In this document: positions 61,436-64,000 of the stretch, one piece after another
Numbering within the stretch: position 1 is the stretch's first letter
How the letters are laid out: every line of letters begins with the position of its first letter
From: Roseibium suaedae
Lineage (GTDB): Bacteria; Pseudomonadota; Alphaproteobacteria; Rhizobiales; Stappiaceae
NCBI RefSeq assembly: GCF_900142725.1
Contig: NZ_FRBW01000001.1
Location: 1,054,001 to 1,118,000, forward strand
DNA length: 64,000 nt
Reading direction: 5' to 3'
Position numbers and translations under genes: made by a program
The notes under the pieces: model-generated
Database searches by the model: none
What the model was told of the DNA's origin: nothing
Seen by the model: the letters and a program-made list of their open reading frames with translations, nothing else

Positions 61436-62383
61436 ATGAAATCGCGTCATGCGGAACGAGTGGTGGAGGTTGCGAGCCACCCGAGCGCGGCGGCTCAATC
61501 GCGGCTTGCCGCGTCCTGGCGCCGCTCTCTTGACCATCATGGTCTTGATCCCGCGCAGAGCCTGCGTCTGGAGCGCATTTCCGGCGCTGCCCTGAGCGAG
61601 CGCCGCGAGCTGATGGACGCCATGCTGCGCGTGGCCGCCCCCAAACTGGATGCCCTGTTTCTCCTCGTCGGCAATGCGGGCTGCGGCGTGCTATTGAGTG
61701 ATGCGCAAGGCGTCGTTCTGGATGCGCGCATGTCCGACGGCGATGCGTCCGCTTTCGAGGCCTGGGGTCTGGCTCCTGGCTCCAACTGGTCGGAAGCTGC
61801 CGAAGGCACCAATGGCATCGGCACCTGCATTGCCGAAGGGCGCCGGGTGATCATTCACCGGGACGAGCATTTCCACGCCCGCAACACCGGCATGAGCTGC
61901 ATGGATGCTCCGATCTTCGGCGCGGAGGGCGAGCTGATCGGGGCTCTGGATGTCTCATCTGCCAGAGCCGACCAGACGGTTGCCTTCAACCAGCTCATTG
62001 CCGCGATGGTGACCCAGACCGCGCGGCAGATCGAGGCGGATACGTTCCGCGCCGCCTTTCCTCAGGCCCGCATCATCGCGGCGGGGGCGGACGACAGCGA
62101 AGCGGCCATGCTGCTTGCCGTCGATCAGGATGATATCCTGCTAGGCGCGACCCGCGGCGCGCGCAAGGCCTTCCGGCTCAACGCCACCGGTCCGGTCACA
62201 GCAATTCCCGCCTCCGATCTCTTCGGCCGTGAGGATGGCCCGGGCGGCTTCGATACGGCGGAGCGGGCGGCGGTGAACCGGGCGCTGGCCCGGGCAGGCG
62301 GCAATGTATCTGCCGCAGCACGAACCCTCGGCGTTGGCAGGGCAACACTCTACCGGCGGATGAAGCGGCTGGGGATCAACTGA
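61436..62383 (+). CDS. GAF-domain transcriptional regulator with Fis-type HTH (AcoR-like N-terminus, no AAA+ domain)
   Basis: A 315-residue regulator. The N-terminal region has SRLAASWRRSLDHHGLDPA and ISGAALSERRELMDAMLRVA, typical of AcoR. A GAF domain follows at about 55-195 (GNAGCGVLLSDAQGVVLDAR; EGTNGIGTCIAEGRRVIIHRDEHFH; MDAPIFGAEGELIGALDVSS). The C-terminal Fis-type HTH is GNVSAAARTLGVGRATLYRRMKRLG. The sigma-54 AAA+ domain of full AcoR is absent. Start uncertain: ATG 61436 matches homologues (MKSRHAERV); GGGAGG ends at 61420, so a TTG at 61430 or ATG 61421 are alternatives. It likely controls the aldehyde dehydrogenase gene downstream. Confidence 0.85.
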   Translation: MKSRHAERVVEVASHPSAAAQSRLAASWRRSLDHHGLDPAQSLRLERISGAALSERRELMDAMLRVAAPKLDALFLLVGNAGCGVLLSDAQGVVLDARMSDGDASAFEAWGLAPGSNWSEAAEGTNGIGTCIAEGRRVIIHRDEHFHARNTGMSCMDAPIFGAEGELIGALDVSSARADQTVAFNQLIAAMVTQTARQIEADTFRAAFPQARIIAAGADDSEAAMLLAVDQDDILLGATRGARKAFRLNATGPVTAIPASDLFGREDGPGGFDTAERAAVNRALARAGGNVSAAARTLGVGRATLYRRMKRLGIN

Positions 62384-62516
62384 AATCTGCAGGACCTGTC
62401 TCGCTAGTGGGACAGGTGCCGCGTGCGAGCAGGTCCGGACGGGGTGACGGGCGCGAAAGTTCGGAGCAGCCTCTGAAGTGTCTGGTGGAGGCCGGATCAC
62501 AGAGGAGGAAATTCCA

Positions 62517-64000
62517 TGAACCAAATGACTCAGATTGCGCGCGAATACACCTCGCCGTTCAAGACCCGCTATGACAACTTCATTGGCGGCAAGTTCGTCG
62601 CGCCGGTCAATGGCGTCTATTTCGACAATATCACGCCGATCACCGGCGCAAAGATCTGCGAAGTGGCCCGGTCGGATGCAGCCGATGTTGAGCTGGCGCT
62701 GGATGCAGCCCATGCCGCAAAGGATGCCTGGGGCCGCACGTCCGCAGCCGAGCGCTCCAACATTCTCCTGAAGATCGCCGATGTGATCGACGCCAATCTT
62801 GATCTCCTGGCTCGCTGTGAGACCTGGGACAACGGCAAGCCGATCCGCGAAACCACTGCTGCCGACGTGCCGCTGTCGTCCGACCACTTCCGCTATTATG
62901 CGGGTGTGCTGCGGGCCCAGGAAGGCACGATGAGCGAGATTGATGGCGACACCATCGCCTATCACTTCCACGAGCCGCTGGGCGTTGTCGGCCAGATCAT
63001 TCCCTGGAACTTCCCGCTGCTGATGGCTGCCTGGAAGCTGGCTCCGGCTCTGGCTGCCGGTAACTGCGTTGTGCTGAAGCCTGCGGAGCAGACCCCGGCT
63101 GCCATCATGGTTCTGGCCGAGCTGATCGGCGACCTGCTGCCGGCCGGTGTGCTGAACATCGTCAACGGCTATGGCGCGGAAGTCGGCGCACCGCTGGCCA
63201 AGAGCCCGCGCATTGCCAAGATCGCCTTCACCGGTTCCACGGCCACCGGCCGCATGATCATGCAATATGCGACCGAAAACCTGATCCCGGTGACGCTGGA
63301 GCTGGGCGGCAAGAGCCCGAACATCTTCTTCAGTGACGTGATGGCCAAGGACGACGCTTTCCTCGACAAGGCCGTAGAAGGCTTCGTGCTCTTTGCCTTT
63401 AATCAGGGTGAAGTCTGCACCTGCCCGAGCCGCGCGCTGATCCAGGAAGACATCTATGATGCCTTCATCGAACGGGCGATTGCCCGGGTCAAGGCGATCA
63501 AGCAGGGCGATCCGCGCGACATGGAAACCATGGTTGGCGCCCAGGCTTCCCGCCAGCAGCAGGACAAGATCCTGAGCTATCTGAACATCGGCCGTGAAGA
63601 AGGCGCGGAAGTTCTGGTGGGCGGCGATGCAGCCGTCTTCGGCGGCGATCTGGCAAACGGCTTCTATGTTCAGCCGACCATCCTGAAGGGCCACAACAAG
63701 ATGCGCGTCTTCCAGGAAGAGATCTTTGGCCCGGTTGTCTCCGTGACCACTTTCAAGGATGAGGCTGACGCGCTGCAGATCGCCAATGACACCATGTATG
63801 GCCTTGGCGCCGGCGTGTGGTCGCGCGATGCCAACACCTGCTACCGCTTTGGCCGTGAAATCCAGGCGGGCCGCGTGTGGGTCAACAATTACCACGCCTA
63901 TCCGGCCCATGCGGCCTTCGGCGGTTACAAGCAGTCCGGTATCGGCCGCGAGACCCACAAGATGATGCTGGATCACTACCAGCAGACCAAGAACATCCTG
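62517..64000 (+). CDS. NAD+-dependent aldehyde dehydrogenase (AldA/ExaC group), C-terminus truncated by window edge
   Basis: The first 494 residues of a tetrameric aldehyde dehydrogenase of about 506 residues. The fold has [24 protein letters not shown] (with catalytic Asn), the glutamate motif LELGGKSPN, and the Gly-rich FTGSTATGR. The nucleophilic Cys region reads [12 protein letters not shown]-terminal [15 protein letters not shown] identifies the ExaC/AcoD group (acetaldehyde or chloroacetaldehyde). GAGGAGGA precedes the ATG. It lies 133 bp after the GAF regulator, which fits the AcoR-AcoD arrangement. Confidence 0.95.

Overview
The window is GC-rich chromosomal DNA of an alphaproteobacterium, most likely order Hyphomicrobiales and perhaps a Stappiaceae-like (Roseibium/Pannonibacter/Stappia type) marine or soil heterotroph. 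The order-level call rests on the gene order murA - DUF2948 - hisD - UPF0262 - low-Mr phosphatase - infA - maf - yacG (27.1-32.8 kb), which is typical of that group. The family-level call is inference. Genes run off both ends: a hybrid histidine kinase at the left edge and an aldehyde dehydrogenase at the right edge.

Layout. (1) 0-10.3 kb: a transporter-domain hybrid sensor kinase (minus) lies head to head with a urea/short-chain-amide ABC transporter (urtABCDE/fmdDEF type) that continues into formamidase fmdA and zinc-ribbon fmdB and ends at a strong hairpin. This looks like a sensed uptake-and-hydrolysis unit for amide nitrogen. (2) 10.3-17.6 kb (minus): a carbohydrate-type ABC transporter, a tandem-domain glycerophosphodiesterase and a LacI regulator form one operon. 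A perfect 16-bp palindrome sits on the putative promoter. (3) 17.7-18.5 kb: a 2-keto-4-pentenoate hydratase family protein. (4) 18.6-26.0 kb (minus): hydroxamate-type siderophore uptake (FhuB, FhuD-like protein, TonB-dependent receptor with STN domain) with FecR/FecI cell-surface signalling and an IRO-like box upstream of fecI. No FhuC ATPase is present. (5) tRNA-Thr, then the conserved murA-yacG housekeeping block. (6) 33.1-41.3 kb: a periplasmic 5'-nucleotidase; a two-gene unit of a Slam-like outer-membrane translocon and a large secreted protein with a FecR domain and a TbpB-like C-terminal barrel; tRNA-Phe; and an AT-richer orphan gene for a secreted protein. (7) 41.8-48.9 kb: a TAXI-TRAP transporter, an EamA permease, a Tat-exported multicopper oxidase, a YitT-family membrane protein and a YbaK-family deacylase. 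(8) 49.0-51.5 kb: a divergent FAD oxidoreductase/MnmD pair that resembles a split MnmC, separated by palindromic repeat elements. (9) 51.6-57.7 kb: a small membrane protein, an SDR, a CoxG-like protein, a CPA1 antiporter with a cyclic-nucleotide-binding domain, and another EamA permease. (10) 58.0-64 kb: malate synthase G, a duplicated MITE-like element, an ABM-domain protein, a GAF-Fis regulator and an NAD aldehyde dehydrogenase.

The most novel candidate is the Slam-like translocon plus FecR/TbpB-barrel cargo at 35.0-39.3 kb. The partner protein carries a cleavable signal peptide, not a lipobox, so it may be a soluble or surface-released type XI secretion substrate. The transporter/Cys-cluster/kinase fusion at the left edge and the inverted-repeat elements at 50.3-50.7 and 60.3-60.8 kb are also worth a second look.
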